A program made the translations under genes and the position numbers. The notes below the pieces were generated by a model, which searched no databases, was not told where the DNA came from, and saw only the letters and a program-made list of their open reading frames with translations. From positions 1 through 64,000 of the forward strand of contig JBEEGH010000001.1 in assembly GCA_041166745.1 (NCBI GenBank): a stretch of 64,000 nt of DNA, read 5' to 3'. The stretch is from DASUCS01 sp041166745 (GTDB lineage: Bacteria > Actinomycetota > Acidimicrobiia > Acidimicrobiales > JACDCH01). Positions 52,981 through 61,830 of the stretch are shown piece after piece (the first letter of the stretch is position 1; each line of letters begins with the position of its first letter).

Positions 52981-54636
52981 CTAAATCGATGGACCCGCTT
53001 CCACCGACTGGTGGGCATAGGACGACCAAAGTTGTCGTCGACGAGGTTTTCCGCTGGAGGTTCGGACAATCGACCTGCCGGGCGCTACAACGATCCGATA
53101 CTCGTCGCCATCGAACATCGATTGTGCGACTCGCTTGGCAACAGCCATCCACTCAGGGGTCGGTCGTTCGAGCAGAATCACGGCAAGCGTGCCTTGCGCT
53201 GCGTACCCCAGAAGGGCGCAACACCGAAGCGGATCGATCCCCTCGGCAACTAATCGTTCTTCGACATCCTCTGCAAAGACCGTTCTGCCGTTGGACTTTG
53301 TGGCATCCCCGAGTCGGCCCAGCGGATAGACCTGTCCGTTCAGTACGAACCCCGCATCGCCCGTACGGAACTTTTCACCGGACATTCTGTCACCCTCCGA
53401 AAGTCTACGACCTAGAGAGTGTCCGGTGACCTCGATCTCACCGACGACGCCGTCGAGAACCGAGCAGCCCTTCTCGTCTACGACGACCACTTCGCGTCCG
53501 GGCACGGGAAGACCGCAGCTGACAACACTCGCGGTGCCACCGGCAGTCCCGAGCGCGCCAGGTACAGGGCCTGCTTCCCCGTCAATGACCGCGCTCGCTG
53601 GTACCGCGCTCCAACGGTCCGTCGGCGGCACGCCCGAAACGGCGAGCGTTGCCTCGGCCATCCCATACGCGGGGCAGATGGTTCGGTCGGAAAGGCCGTT
53701 CCGTCCGAGGTGCTCCTCGAACGCTAGTAGGACATCAGCGCTCACGCGTTCGGAACCGACGATCAAGACGCGCCATGAGCCGAAGTCGAAGTCATCGAGC
53801 CGGGCACGCCGTACACGTCTGACGATATGTCGGAGCCCGAATGTGGGCATTGCACTTATGGTGGCCCCCCGCGCAGCGAAACACTCAAGGTACCTAAGCG
53901 GCGCTCGCACGAACTGGACAGGGGTCATGATGTCCAGTTCCAAACCTGCGGCGACCCCGGTGACGAGCATCCCGATCAATCCCATGTCGTGGTGCAGAGG
54001 AAGCCACGACGCTGCGCGGTCTTGCTCAGCATTAACTTCCAGCCAGGTCAGGATGGCGTCGACGTGCTCATCGACTCCGGCCAGATCCAGCATGACTGCC
54101 TTCGCCACACCACTCGAGCCCGACGTCAGCTGAAGTATCGCGGCGTGGTCCACGGCGCGGGCTGCTGAGAGCTCCATGTACTCGGTACTCGAATCCTCAG
54201 TCGCTCTGACGTCGACAACAACGGAGGCGAGTGCGCACGCGTCTTCTACAGAAACCCTGAGCGTGTCGCTGACGTAGATTGCCTCCGGGGCCAACGTGCC
54301 CGCAGCCGCGCGAAGGTGCTCGGTGTAATTCCGTCCCAGCACACCGGGCGGTGCGATGAGACAGGGTCGCAGACCCGCGTAGAGGGCGCCGTAGAACATG
54401 ACAACCTGCTCGAGAGGGTCGTCGGCAACTACAAGCAGGGACTGACCGGGCGCGTGCATCGAGGCCATACGCGATGCCTGACGCCGAACCATCGACGCCA
54501 TCGTGGAGTAATCGAGGCGTCGCCACTCGCTGCTCTCGTCCGACAAGAAGCTGATCGCCTTGTCGGAGTCGGGTTCGTCGATCCACCGCAGAAAGCCGAC
54601 ATCACCAGTGTGCGCGCTAACTGTCGACGCTGACAT
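52981..54636 (-). CDS. Fatty acyl-AMP ligase (FAAL)
   Basis: A 551-residue protein from ATG 54636, eight bases after AGGAGGAG. FAAL/ANL motifs: LQLTSGSSGVAKAVML, SWLPLHHDMGLIGML, CPAYGMAEATLAVS, KFRTGDAGFVLNGQVYPLGR and a C-terminal RTSSGKPRRRQ. The HHDMGLIG motif and the C-terminal layout are those of FAALs, which adenylate a fatty acid and pass it to an acyl carrier protein. The ACP encoded at 55966 is the likely partner. It begins 14 bases after the aminotransferase stop. Confidence 0.88.
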   Translation of the reverse strand: MSASTVSAHTGDVGFLRWIDEPDSDKAISFLSDESSEWRRLDYSTMASMVRRQASRMASMHAPGQSLLVVADDPLEQVVMFYGALYAGLRPCLIAPPGVLGRNYTEHLRAAAGTLAPEAIYVSDTLRVSVEDACALASVVVDVRATEDSSTEYMELSAARAVDHAAILQLTSGSSGVAKAVMLDLAGVDEHVDAILTWLEVNAEQDRAASWLPLHHDMGLIGMLVTGVAAGLELDIMTPVQFVRAPLRYLECFAARGATISAMPTFGLRHIVRRVRRARLDDFDFGSWRVLIVGSERVSADVLLAFEEHLGRNGLSDRTICPAYGMAEATLAVSGVPPTDRWSAVPASAVIDGEAGPVPGALGTAGGTASVVSCGLPVPGREVVVVDEKGCSVLDGVVGEIEVTGHSLGRRLSEGDRMSGEKFRTGDAGFVLNGQVYPLGRLGDATKSNGRTVFAEDVEERLVAEGIDPLRCCALLGYAAQGTLAVILLERPTPEWMAVAKRVAQSMFDGDEYRIVVAPGRSIVRTSSGKPRRRQLWSSYAHQSVEAGPSI

Positions 54637-54650
54637 TGACCAGGCTCCTC

Positions 54651-55985
54651 CTACGCCGACACTCGTAGTCGCCAAATGCCCGCACTGTCGACGCTTGTCG
54701 ACATCGACCGGGACAATCGTGACACCGTACCGGCAGACCGAGCCGCCGCCATTCCCGCGGCGAGGGCTTCATGGGCGACCCGGAAATCTGATTCGGTCGC
54801 GATGAGGGGTGGAAGCAGTCGCAAGGTCTGTGGTCGTCCGAGGCACGGCGAGTGGATGAGACCGTGGCCTGTTAGCTCAGCCATGACGTGACCCGCCGCC
54901 TCGGTCGAGCAACACTCGATGCCCCAAGCTGCACCCATGCCACGCGCTTCGGCGACCACGTCGGGATATCGCTCGGCAAGGTCGACAAAGATGCCGCGCA
55001 TGGCGGCGTCGACGTCCGCCGATCGAGGAAGTAGCTCTCGGACGAGTTCAAGACCTGCCGTTCCCGCCGCACACGAGAGCGGATGGCCTGCGAAGGCCAT
55101 CGTGTGCACGAACGCGTCCGCCTTTAGAGGGGCGTAGAGGTCATCGCTGCACACGACTGCCGAAAGTGGCATGACCCCACCACCAAGCACCTTGCCGAAC
55201 AGGACCGCGTCTGGATCCAAGCCCCATTTCCCTGCTAGCGAAACGTGACCGCAACGGCCGAGACCCACCTGGATCTCATCTGCTAGCACGAACACCCCGT
55301 ACGCTCGAGCCGCTGCTACTGCTTGACGCAAGAACTCGAGCGGGACTGGAGCGATACCTCCCTCGCCCTGTATCGGCTCGAAGATGAACGCGGCAACGTC
55401 GCCGCGTTCCAACTCGGCCACGAGCGCGTCGATCTCAGCCGGGACGTGCGTGCCGCCACCCAAGAGATCGGCAAGGCCTGCTCGGTACCTCTCGTTGTGC
55501 GTGACTGCGAGTGCGCCCATGCTCTTGCCGTGGTACGCGCCCTCGAGGGCAACAACCCGCCTGCGTCCGGAAGCAAGTCTGGCGAGTTTCAGGCTCGCTT
55601 CGACGGCGTCGCTTCCGTTGCATCCAAGCCACACACGTTGGAGGCGCGGAGCATCTAGCGCCTCGCACAAGCGCTCCTCAAAGAGAGGTGTCACTTCATT
55701 CCCAAGGATGCGACTGGAGGTTGGCAGCTCCTCGAGTTGACGTCGGATCGCGTCAACTACCGCTGCGGGCCGATGGCCCAAGAGGGTCACTGCATAACTA
55801 CCAAAGTCCACGAGCCGGCGGCCGTCGGACAATGTGACAACGGATCCGTTGGCGAGTACCTCGATAGCACCTGCTCCGGCAAACCGCGCAGCAAATGCCG
55901 CAGCGCGCGAGTTGTGTCGACGCATTCGCTCAAATGTCGCTTCCACGCGTTCAGCGACAGTCTCGTCAATCGGCGAGTGCGGCAT
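54651..55985 (-). CDS. Class III PLP-dependent aminotransferase
   Basis: A 444-residue protein starting MPHSPIDETVAERVEATF. Motifs: LVDFGSYAVTLLGHRPAAVV, VWLGCNGSDAVEASLKLARL, ALEGAYHGKSMGALAVTH, VLADEIQVGLGRCGHVSL and the PLP lysine in LFGKVLGGGVMPLSAVV. This is the acetylornithine/omega-amino-acid aminotransferase type, acting on aldehydes or omega-oxo groups. Beside a thioester reductase it would aminate an aldehyde released from the ACP. Its start overlaps the ACP gene by 20 bases. Confidence 0.88.
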   Translation of the reverse strand: MPHSPIDETVAERVEATFERMRRHNSRAAAFAARFAGAGAIEVLANGSVVTLSDGRRLVDFGSYAVTLLGHRPAAVVDAIRRQLEELPTSSRILGNEVTPLFEERLCEALDAPRLQRVWLGCNGSDAVEASLKLARLASGRRRVVALEGAYHGKSMGALAVTHNERYRAGLADLLGGGTHVPAEIDALVAELERGDVAAFIFEPIQGEGGIAPVPLEFLRQAVAAARAYGVFVLADEIQVGLGRCGHVSLAGKWGLDPDAVLFGKVLGGGVMPLSAVVCSDDLYAPLKADAFVHTMAFAGHPLSCAAGTAGLELVRELLPRSADVDAAMRGIFVDLAERYPDVVAEARGMGAAWGIECCSTEAAGHVMAELTGHGLIHSPCLGRPQTLRLLPPLIATESDFRVAHEALAAGMAAARSAGTVSRLSRSMSTSVDSAGIWRLRVSA

Positions 55986-56208
55986 CGACCCTCTCAAGCA
56001 CGTCTGCCACGGTGACTAACTCTTGAAGCTGGTCCGCGGAGAAGCGTCGATGGACGAGATCTTCCACCGTTGCGAGGATCTCGATCGCATCGATGGAGTC
56101 GAGCCCGAGATCCTCTTGCAGTCGACTCTGCGGTGTGATGTCCCCAGGCTGGACCTCGGTGTACTCCGAGATGAGGCGGAGCACCTCGTCTCTCACTTCA
56201 CCAACCAT
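55966..56208 (-). CDS. Acyl carrier protein
   Basis: An 80-residue ACP starting MVGEVRDEVLRLISEYTEVQ. The phosphopantetheine attachment serine is in EDLGLDSIDAIEIL. It has the usual length and acidic helices II and III. It lies between the P450 and the aminotransferase, so it is probably the scaffold that carries the fatty acyl chain through the tailoring steps of cluster 2. Confidence 0.92.
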   Translation of the reverse strand: MVGEVRDEVLRLISEYTEVQPGDITPQSRLQEDLGLDSIDAIEILATVEDLVHRRFSADQLQELVTVADVLERVDAALAD

Positions 56209-56218
56209 CGTTATGCAC

Positions 56219-57376
56219 TCACTCGACTCTCGACCATGCCCGAACGTACAGCTCGGAGGGCCGACGAACGAACGCGGAAGGGACGTACTTGACCGGGTCG
56301 GATAACAGCTCGAAAGAGGCTCGCATCTCGGCCAACGCGCTAAGCAAGAGTGTCGCCTCGAGGGTAGCCAGGCGCGAACCCGCACATCGATGAATGCCAA
56401 AGCCGAATGCTAAGGGAGGTGGTTCATTCGAGCGGTCCAGCATGAAGGTCTGCGCACTCGAATAGCGCCGAGGGTCCACGTTGGCGGCAGCAGGCAACAC
56501 AACGACTGTTGCTCCCGAGGGAATTTCGACACCACCGACCACCGACGGCAGTGTTGAGACCCTACGAAGGGCGACAATCGGCCCAACGAGCCGGAGCGCT
56601 TCGTCCACGAATCGAGGCGGCGCGTCCGTGAACTGATTCAGAAGCTGCGGGTTCTCAGCTAGCAGGATGACGAGGTTGCCGAGAAATGCGGCCGTTGTTT
56701 CGTGCCCTGCGATCAACAGAAGCATGAGCCCCGCTGCCAGTTCGGGCTCTTGCATACTGCTGGCGCGCAGGCGTTCGTAAGCACTCCGCGTCGGGTGCGG
56801 CAGATCGGCTAAATCGCGTACGGAGAGCTCGCGGAAGTAATCCTGCAGCATCTCGGCAGCCGCTCGACGACGTCGCGCCCCTTGCGCTCCCCCACTTACC
56901 GCCACAATTGCGTTGCTCGCTGACTCGAGCATCTCCCAGTTGTCGACGTTAAGCCCAACGACGCGACAGATCGCCATGACCGGAAGTGGTCGACAAATCG
57001 CGGACATCGCATCGATGCATGTGCCCGTTGCAGTCGCGGCAACCATCGAGGCGACCTCGCTCCGGAGTTCGCTTGCCGCGTGATCCAGCGACTCGCCGGC
57101 GAGAAAGGGCCCGAACTGTCTCCGCAGCTCAGTGTGGTCCGGCGGGTCCGAGAAGATCATGGTCTTCGCGCCGTACATGGTTCGTTCAGGAGGCTGTCGC
57201 AGAGTCGAGGAGAACGTCGTCGTGTCGGTCAACACCATCTGGGCGGCAGCTCTACCCCACACGTAGTACACGCCGAGCCGACCGTCACGTCCAACCTCGC
57301 CCCCATCGTGCAATCGCTCATACGTAGCAGAGGGATCGCGTCGAAACTCAGAAGAAAGAAGGTCGACGAGCGTCAT
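56219..57376 (-). CDS. Cytochrome P450
   Basis: A 385-residue bacterial P450 from ATG 57376 (MTLVDLLSSEFRRDPSATY) or 57382; the first overlaps the stop of the upstream SDR (ATGA). Motifs: I-helix LLLIAGHETTAAF, K-helix FVDEALRLVGP (ExxR) and heme loop LAFGFGIHRCAGSRLA with the Cys ligand. It likely hydroxylates or desaturates the ACP-bound or free lipid. No dedicated ferredoxin gene is visible. Confidence 0.92.
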   Translation of the reverse strand: MTLVDLLSSEFRRDPSATYERLHDGGEVGRDGRLGVYYVWGRAAAQMVLTDTTTFSSTLRQPPERTMYGAKTMIFSDPPDHTELRRQFGPFLAGESLDHAASELRSEVASMVAATATGTCIDAMSAICRPLPVMAICRVVGLNVDNWEMLESASNAIVAVSGGAQGARRRRAAAEMLQDYFRELSVRDLADLPHPTRSAYERLRASSMQEPELAAGLMLLLIAGHETTAAFLGNLVILLAENPQLLNQFTDAPPRFVDEALRLVGPIVALRRVSTLPSVVGGVEIPSGATVVVLPAAANVDPRRYSSAQTFMLDRSNEPPPLAFGFGIHRCAGSRLATLEATLLLSALAEMRASFELLSDPVKYVPSAFVRRPSELYVRAWSRVE

Positions 57377-58395
57377 CGCCATGGCAGCTGTGCACGGCTC
57401 GCACCGCGCGGGTGATCCTCTGCCCACCGGCCGACCGTGCGTCGAATAACCTCGTGTGGCTCGGTGACCTGCTGATCCACCTCGAACGGATCGGTCATAC
57501 AGAAGTACGGCTCAAACTCGCTGAATACATCGATGGTCTTCAACTGCAGTGGACTGAAGTGCTGGCGTGCGAAAGGTAGAAAGAATCGGTGCCAGCGATC
57601 GGGAGGAAGCAGCGGAGGGCGTTGAATCGGCTCGTGCCCGTGGCACCCGCGCCATTCGTTCAATGCCGCAACGGCGATATCGACGACGTCGTCTACCGTC
57701 GCCGCTGCTGGACCGCAGCCGATTCGCACCATTCTGGCGTCGTCTGAGAGGGCTGCGTCGACGATCTTCGCCGCAAGCTCGTCTACCGCAACGATGTCGA
57801 ATGGCGCCGTCTCGACTCCGACGACTGCCGGCACAAGGCCCGATGAAATAGCTGGAATTAGCTTGAACATTCCGCTGTATCGGTCGAGATGACCGTCGCT
57901 GCGACGGCCAAAGACAATCGGGAATCTCACGATCACTGTGTTCGGTCGTTCTCGCACGAGACGCTCGCACGCGGCCTTCGACCACTCGTAGGTGTTTCTG
58001 TAATCCTCGACGGCCGAGGAGTCGACTGAGCCAGTTCTTCCTGTGACGTGAGCAGTCGAGAGATAGACGAGACGCGTCTCATCCGGCAGCATGTTGAGAA
58101 GCCGTTGGGTCGGACGAAGGTTCGCGTCGATGGCCTCCTCAACCGACATCGTCCAACGCGTGGATGCTGCGGCGTGAACAACTACGTCCCAACGATGCCG
58201 GATGTCCTGCGGAGGATCGCCAAGAAAATCCCACTGCACCACGTTCTTACCGCCTGTGCGGCTCATGCCGGTCGCCGCGATACCATCGCACGCTTCGAAT
58301 GCTCTTAAGAGTTCGGAGCCGACCCCTCCTGTGGCTCCGGTTACCAAGACTCGGCGCAGCCGAGACGGCCGCTGGACATCAGCGAGGCAGGTCAT
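57373..58395 (-). CDS. Thioester-reductase-like SDR
   Basis: A 340-residue protein starting MTCLADVQRPSRLRRVLVTG. The NAD(P) motif is VTGATGGVGSELLRAF, then VVVHAAASTRWTMSVEEAIDAN, LVYLSTAHVTGRTG, the YxxxK in YEWSKAACERLV and VIVRFPIVFGRR. The pattern and the late FSEFEPYFCMTDPF are like the thioester reductase/fatty acyl reductase (NAD_binding_4) group. It would release an ACP-bound acyl chain as aldehyde or alcohol. ATGA overlaps on both sides show tight coupling. A sugar epimerase role is less likely. Confidence 0.75.
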   Translation of the reverse strand: MTCLADVQRPSRLRRVLVTGATGGVGSELLRAFEACDGIAATGMSRTGGKNVVQWDFLGDPPQDIRHRWDVVVHAAASTRWTMSVEEAIDANLRPTQRLLNMLPDETRLVYLSTAHVTGRTGSVDSSAVEDYRNTYEWSKAACERLVRERPNTVIVRFPIVFGRRSDGHLDRYSGMFKLIPAISSGLVPAVVGVETAPFDIVAVDELAAKIVDAALSDDARMVRIGCGPAAATVDDVVDIAVAALNEWRGCHGHEPIQRPPLLPPDRWHRFFLPFARQHFSPLQLKTIDVFSEFEPYFCMTDPFEVDQQVTEPHEVIRRTVGRWAEDHPRGASRAQLPWR

Positions 58396-58829
58396 CCGGC
58401 GGCGAGGATCAACTCAATCTCGCGAAGCATCGATTCCGAGTTTTGTTTCAGTGCACGCGCGGCAACAGGGTTCAGCATGTCAGCGAGGAGAGGAATACCG
58501 ATCTCGAAATCGACGCTTAGCTCTACGAGGACTCCACCGGGATCGGGCGTCACCTGCCAGTAGCCCGCAAAGACGTCCAGGTCGCCATCTAGCTGGTGGA
58601 ACTCGATTCTCCCCGCGGCGTCATCCATGGTTTCGGCCTCAGTCCATTCAAGAATCGAGCCCTTCAGAAGGGTTGACCACTTGCTTACGCGGGTGCCGTC
58701 ACTGTCAGATACAACTTCTACCGATCGGACGTTCTCCATGAAGCGCGGGTACGCCTCGATATCTTTGACTGCGGACCAGGTTTCCGCCATCGGGGCACTG
58801 ATGACGAGGTGGACAGAAACGTGAGGCAT
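58392..58829 (-). CDS. SRPBCC/polyketide-cyclase-like protein
   Basis: A 145-residue protein starting MPHVSVHLVISAPMAETW. The START-like fold is seen in MAETWSAVKDIEAYPRFMEN, the beta strands VSKWSTLLKGSILEW and GVLVELSVDFEIGIPLLADM, and the long C-terminal helix. Such proteins bind hydrophobic ligands or act as cyclases/aromatases. In cluster 2 it may handle the lipid intermediate or assist cyclisation. It lies two bases from the acyl-CoA-dehydrogenase-like gene. Confidence 0.8.
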   Translation of the reverse strand: MPHVSVHLVISAPMAETWSAVKDIEAYPRFMENVRSVEVVSDSDGTRVSKWSTLLKGSILEWTEAETMDDAAGRIEFHQLDGDLDVFAGYWQVTPDPGGVLVELSVDFEIGIPLLADMLNPVAARALKQNSESMLREIELILAAG

Positions 58830-58831
58830 CC

Positions 58832-59980
58832 TCAGTGTCTACTCTTCTTGGGCGACACGGGACCAAGCGTGCCGGAGTCACCCAGAGCGATGCCTCCCAG
58901 CGAGAAGTCACAGATGAGTTCGGCTGGCGGATGATGATGGCTCGCGATTAAGTCGAGTCCCAGTTCCCCGAGCTCGTCTCCCCGGGTGTACAGGCGAGAG
59001 CCCACAAGCAAGCGGATCTCGCGTACGACGTCGTCAGCAGCTGCTGCGACTTGATTCCGTAGCGCCTGAGCTGCGGCCAGTGCCGCCGTTCCCCCGAGAC
59101 TGCCATCGTCCCAGGCGCGGGCGACGCCCTGGCAGCTAAAGCCCAGAGAGATGACAGGCCGCGTCGCCCGGCCAAGCACATAGCGGCGCTCGCTCGAGTA
59201 GGACTGCTTCGGCTGAACAGCCATGCTGAGGAGCCGGCACATCGCGCCGTGGTAGCTCGCCGCGAGCAGTGCAGCGAACCAAACGATTCCCGCTATTACG
59301 AGGTCATCGATCTCATCGGCGGGCGCGCTGTAGAAGACAAGCCGTTCATCGACTTCGACTTCGCTGAGTGTAAGCCGCCCCGTATCTGAAGATCGCATCC
59401 CCATGCCGCGCCAAGTCTCGTCGGCCGTCAGACCAGGAGCTTTCGCGGGGACCATTGCCACGATGATCTCCGCCGAGCCCGACACGCGAGCGTTCGTGCA
59501 GAAGATGTCGGCGCTGGTCACGAGCGAGCACGGATACTTGACGCCGGACAATCGGTAGCCCTTGGGAGAACGGACCGCATCCATGTTGGCAGAGAGCATG
59601 TTCGGGAGCCCAGCAGGCTCGGCGAACGCCGACGCAACCAACGCATTCTTTTCGGCGATGCCCTCAAGAAGGAACCACGAGATGTCCTTCTTTGCGATCC
59701 AGTACTCCCGCAGGAGGCCGATCGTGAACGAGTGCATATTCAGCGCGATAGCGAGGCTCGGGTCGACGATCGCGATGGCTCGTTGGGCGGAAGCAACGTC
59801 GAGCAGCGACGCACCGCCACCACCGAACTCGTCCGGCACGGCTAGCCCCGCGAACCCAGTCGCAGCAATGGCGCGAAGCCGATCCCGTGGAGTTTCCGCG
59901 CTGAGCTCGGGGCAGCTCCATGTGCCACTCCATCCCGCGCCCAGTAGCGCGAGCAAGGAAGAAGACGCTTCCAAGTTCAT
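58832..59980 (-). CDS. Acyl-CoA dehydrogenase-like flavoprotein
   Basis: A 382-residue protein starting MNLEASSSLLALLGAGWS. FAGLAVPDEFGGGGASLLDV, ALNMHSFTIGLL and ASAFAEPAGLPNML are typical of the N-terminal half of the family, and TWRGMGMRSSDTGRLTL of the middle beta domain. The family's catalytic Glu lies in the C-terminal half; I cannot place it with certainty here (the end reads SHHHPPAELICDFSLGG). It may desaturate an acyl-ACP or act as a flavin monooxygenase-like member. Its ATG overlaps the stop of the upstream LLM gene. Confidence 0.8.
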   Translation of the reverse strand: MNLEASSSLLALLGAGWSGTWSCPELSAETPRDRLRAIAATGFAGLAVPDEFGGGGASLLDVASAQRAIAIVDPSLAIALNMHSFTIGLLREYWIAKKDISWFLLEGIAEKNALVASAFAEPAGLPNMLSANMDAVRSPKGYRLSGVKYPCSLVTSADIFCTNARVSGSAEIIVAMVPAKAPGLTADETWRGMGMRSSDTGRLTLSEVEVDERLVFYSAPADEIDDLVIAGIVWFAALLAASYHGAMCRLLSMAVQPKQSYSSERRYVLGRATRPVISLGFSCQGVARAWDDGSLGGTAALAAAQALRNQVAAAADDVVREIRLLVGSRLYTRGDELGELGLDLIASHHHPPAELICDFSLGGIALGDSGTLGPVSPKKSRH

Positions 59981-60885
59981 GCCCCTCTCAACATTTCGAG
60001 GAGACCGGGACATCGCTTTAGGGTTCGTTCCGGAAGGACAATCTCGTCCAGTTCGCAAGACTCCGCAAGGTCGCGCAGGCGCTCGACAACACGCCTTTCG
60101 TCTCCAAGAACGATGTAGGGCGACGTAGACAGATCAGCGAGCTCTATGCCAGTGGCGCGCGACATGACGTCGACCAGTGATCGTTCGTCCCCGAAACGGA
60201 CGACTGGAACGAGGAGTGATCTTCGGATTCGCCGGCCGTGGAACTCATCGAGTTGTCTCAGTCTCCTATGAAGATCCGTGAGCCCAAGCCCGCTCGACGC
60301 GTGCATTCCGTTAGCCATCGGGTCCAGCGGTGGAGTGAAGCCCACCCAGTCAGCGACCTTTGCTGCGATGTCAACCATGCGCGGTCCCGACGCGCCAACT
60401 AAGAGCTCCGTAGAAGCCGCCGGGGGGACACCGTCCTCGAGGTGGCACGAATAGAACTCGCCGTCAAAAGACACAGGGTCACCTGATAACAGCGCCACAA
60501 GGAGCGTGGTGTGCTCGGTGAGGAGGCGACGACGATGCGCCCCGTCATGAGGTTGACCTACTGCGCCGGCGTCCGAAGCTCGCCATCCGGCTCCCACCCC
60601 CAGCCGGAACCGGCCATTGGACAGCGCGGCCACGGTGGCGGTGGCTCGAGCGACCTGCACGGGATGTCGCATCGGCGCTGAAGCGACATAGGTGCCCACA
60701 CGCTTTGTTGTACGCGCGACCAGGTGAGACACCAGTCCGAACGGTTCCCACGGTCCATCGGCGTGGTCGCTGACCAACAGGATGTCAGCGGCAGAAGACT
60801 CGAGTCTCTTGACTCGCGTTAGGAGCTCTCCTGCCGAAGCTCGTTCCTCGTCAAGAAGGACGCCGAGCGCGAACGCAGGGCTCAT
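59977..60885 (-). CDS. Luciferase-like (LLM) flavin oxidoreductase
   Basis: A 302-residue protein starting MSPAFALGVLLDEERAS. It has the TIM-barrel pattern of the F420/FMN-dependent LLM group: DILLVSDHADGPWEPFGLVS, THRVGTYVAS-like strand, VQVARATATVAALSNGRFRL followed by GVGAGWRASDA. F420-dependent members are common in actinobacteria. It may oxidise or reduce the cluster 2 intermediate; flavin or F420 cannot be decided from the sequence. The start overlaps the methyltransferase stop (ATGA). Confidence 0.85.
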   Translation of the reverse strand: MSPAFALGVLLDEERASAGELLTRVKRLESSAADILLVSDHADGPWEPFGLVSHLVARTTKRVGTYVASAPMRHPVQVARATATVAALSNGRFRLGVGAGWRASDAGAVGQPHDGAHRRRLLTEHTTLLVALLSGDPVSFDGEFYSCHLEDGVPPAASTELLVGASGPRMVDIAAKVADWVGFTPPLDPMANGMHASSGLGLTDLHRRLRQLDEFHGRRIRRSLLVPVVRFGDERSLVDVMSRATGIELADLSTSPYIVLGDERRVVERLRDLAESCELDEIVLPERTLKRCPGLLEMLRGA

Positions 60886-61784
60886 GACCGGTCCTTCACG
60901 CCGCTTCCCCGACGGACGCTGGCGAAACTGCCTGGACGCAGCGTGCCGTCTCGGTATGCATCGAGCGTCACGACGAGCGTCTGCTCTATCGCAGCGAGTT
61001 GCTTCTCTCCGTACACTCTCTCCGCCGTACCTCTGAGGAGGCGAACCGCACGGAGCCGCGCGTCGACCAAAGCGAGCGCCCAATCAGTCAAGTCTGTGAA
61101 CGACACAGGGTCGAAGCCCGCCTCATGCAGCTGTCGAGTTCGCTCGTCGACGGTGGAAAATGAGAACACGCTATGCGGGTGCTCGGCGACGAAAGACGCG
61201 GACGGGAGACGGTGATCACGCAGCAGACTCACTTCCTCGGTCATAACGAGGGTGCCACCAGGCCGAAGTATGCGCCACGCTTCGGCGAGTACGGCGCCCG
61301 ACTGGGTGAAATGCGGCATCGAGCCAGCTGCGAACACCGCGTCTGCCGTGCTCCCTGTCAGCGGCATCAGAGCAGCGTCGCCAGCGACGAATACCGCTGG
61401 CAGTCCGGAGTCCGCGCCGATACGTCGGGCACTGGTGCAATGACGCGTGACGACATCGGTGCCGATGCCGATGTCGACGTCGACGCCTCGCTGCGAGAGC
61501 CGATGTAGCACGTCACGTAGGGCTCCTCCGTACCCCGAGCCGAGCTCGACGAGGACGCTGAGCTTGTCATGTCGCGCAACAATTTGATCCGTCACAAGTT
61601 CGCAACCATGAGTGCCGAAATGACCCATCTGGTCGAGGCCAATCCACCCCTCGTGGGTCGCGGAGCCGGTGAGGTCCTCGATGACGATACGAACCCGATC
61701 CGGTTCAGCGAGGGCGTCGAACCGGTCGTCGTGATACCGCTGCTGGGCGGAGGCGTCGGATCCTTTAGGGCTCAACTCGTTCAT
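60882..61784 (-). CDS. Class I SAM-dependent methyltransferase
   Basis: A 300-residue protein starting MNELSPKGSDASAQQRYH. Motif I is LVELGSGYGGALRDVL, followed by VFVAGDAALMPLTGSTADAV and AWRILRPGGTLVMTEEV. The fold is close to the small-molecule N/C-methyltransferases such as sarcosine/glycine or ubiquinone-type enzymes. It may methylate the amine or a hydroxyl of the cluster 2 product. It starts 46 bases after the ABC exporter gene. Confidence 0.85.
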   Translation of the reverse strand: MNELSPKGSDASAQQRYHDDRFDALAEPDRVRIVIEDLTGSATHEGWIGLDQMGHFGTHGCELVTDQIVARHDKLSVLVELGSGYGGALRDVLHRLSQRGVDVDIGIGTDVVTRHCTSARRIGADSGLPAVFVAGDAALMPLTGSTADAVFAAGSMPHFTQSGAVLAEAWRILRPGGTLVMTEEVSLLRDHRLPSASFVAEHPHSVFSFSTVDERTRQLHEAGFDPVSFTDLTDWALALVDARLRAVRLLRGTAERVYGEKQLAAIEQTLVVTLDAYRDGTLRPGSFASVRRGSGVKDRS

Positions 61785-61830
61785 GGATGCCTATCGCCTA
61801 CAGATACCTCTGCTCGGGACTCAGACCATT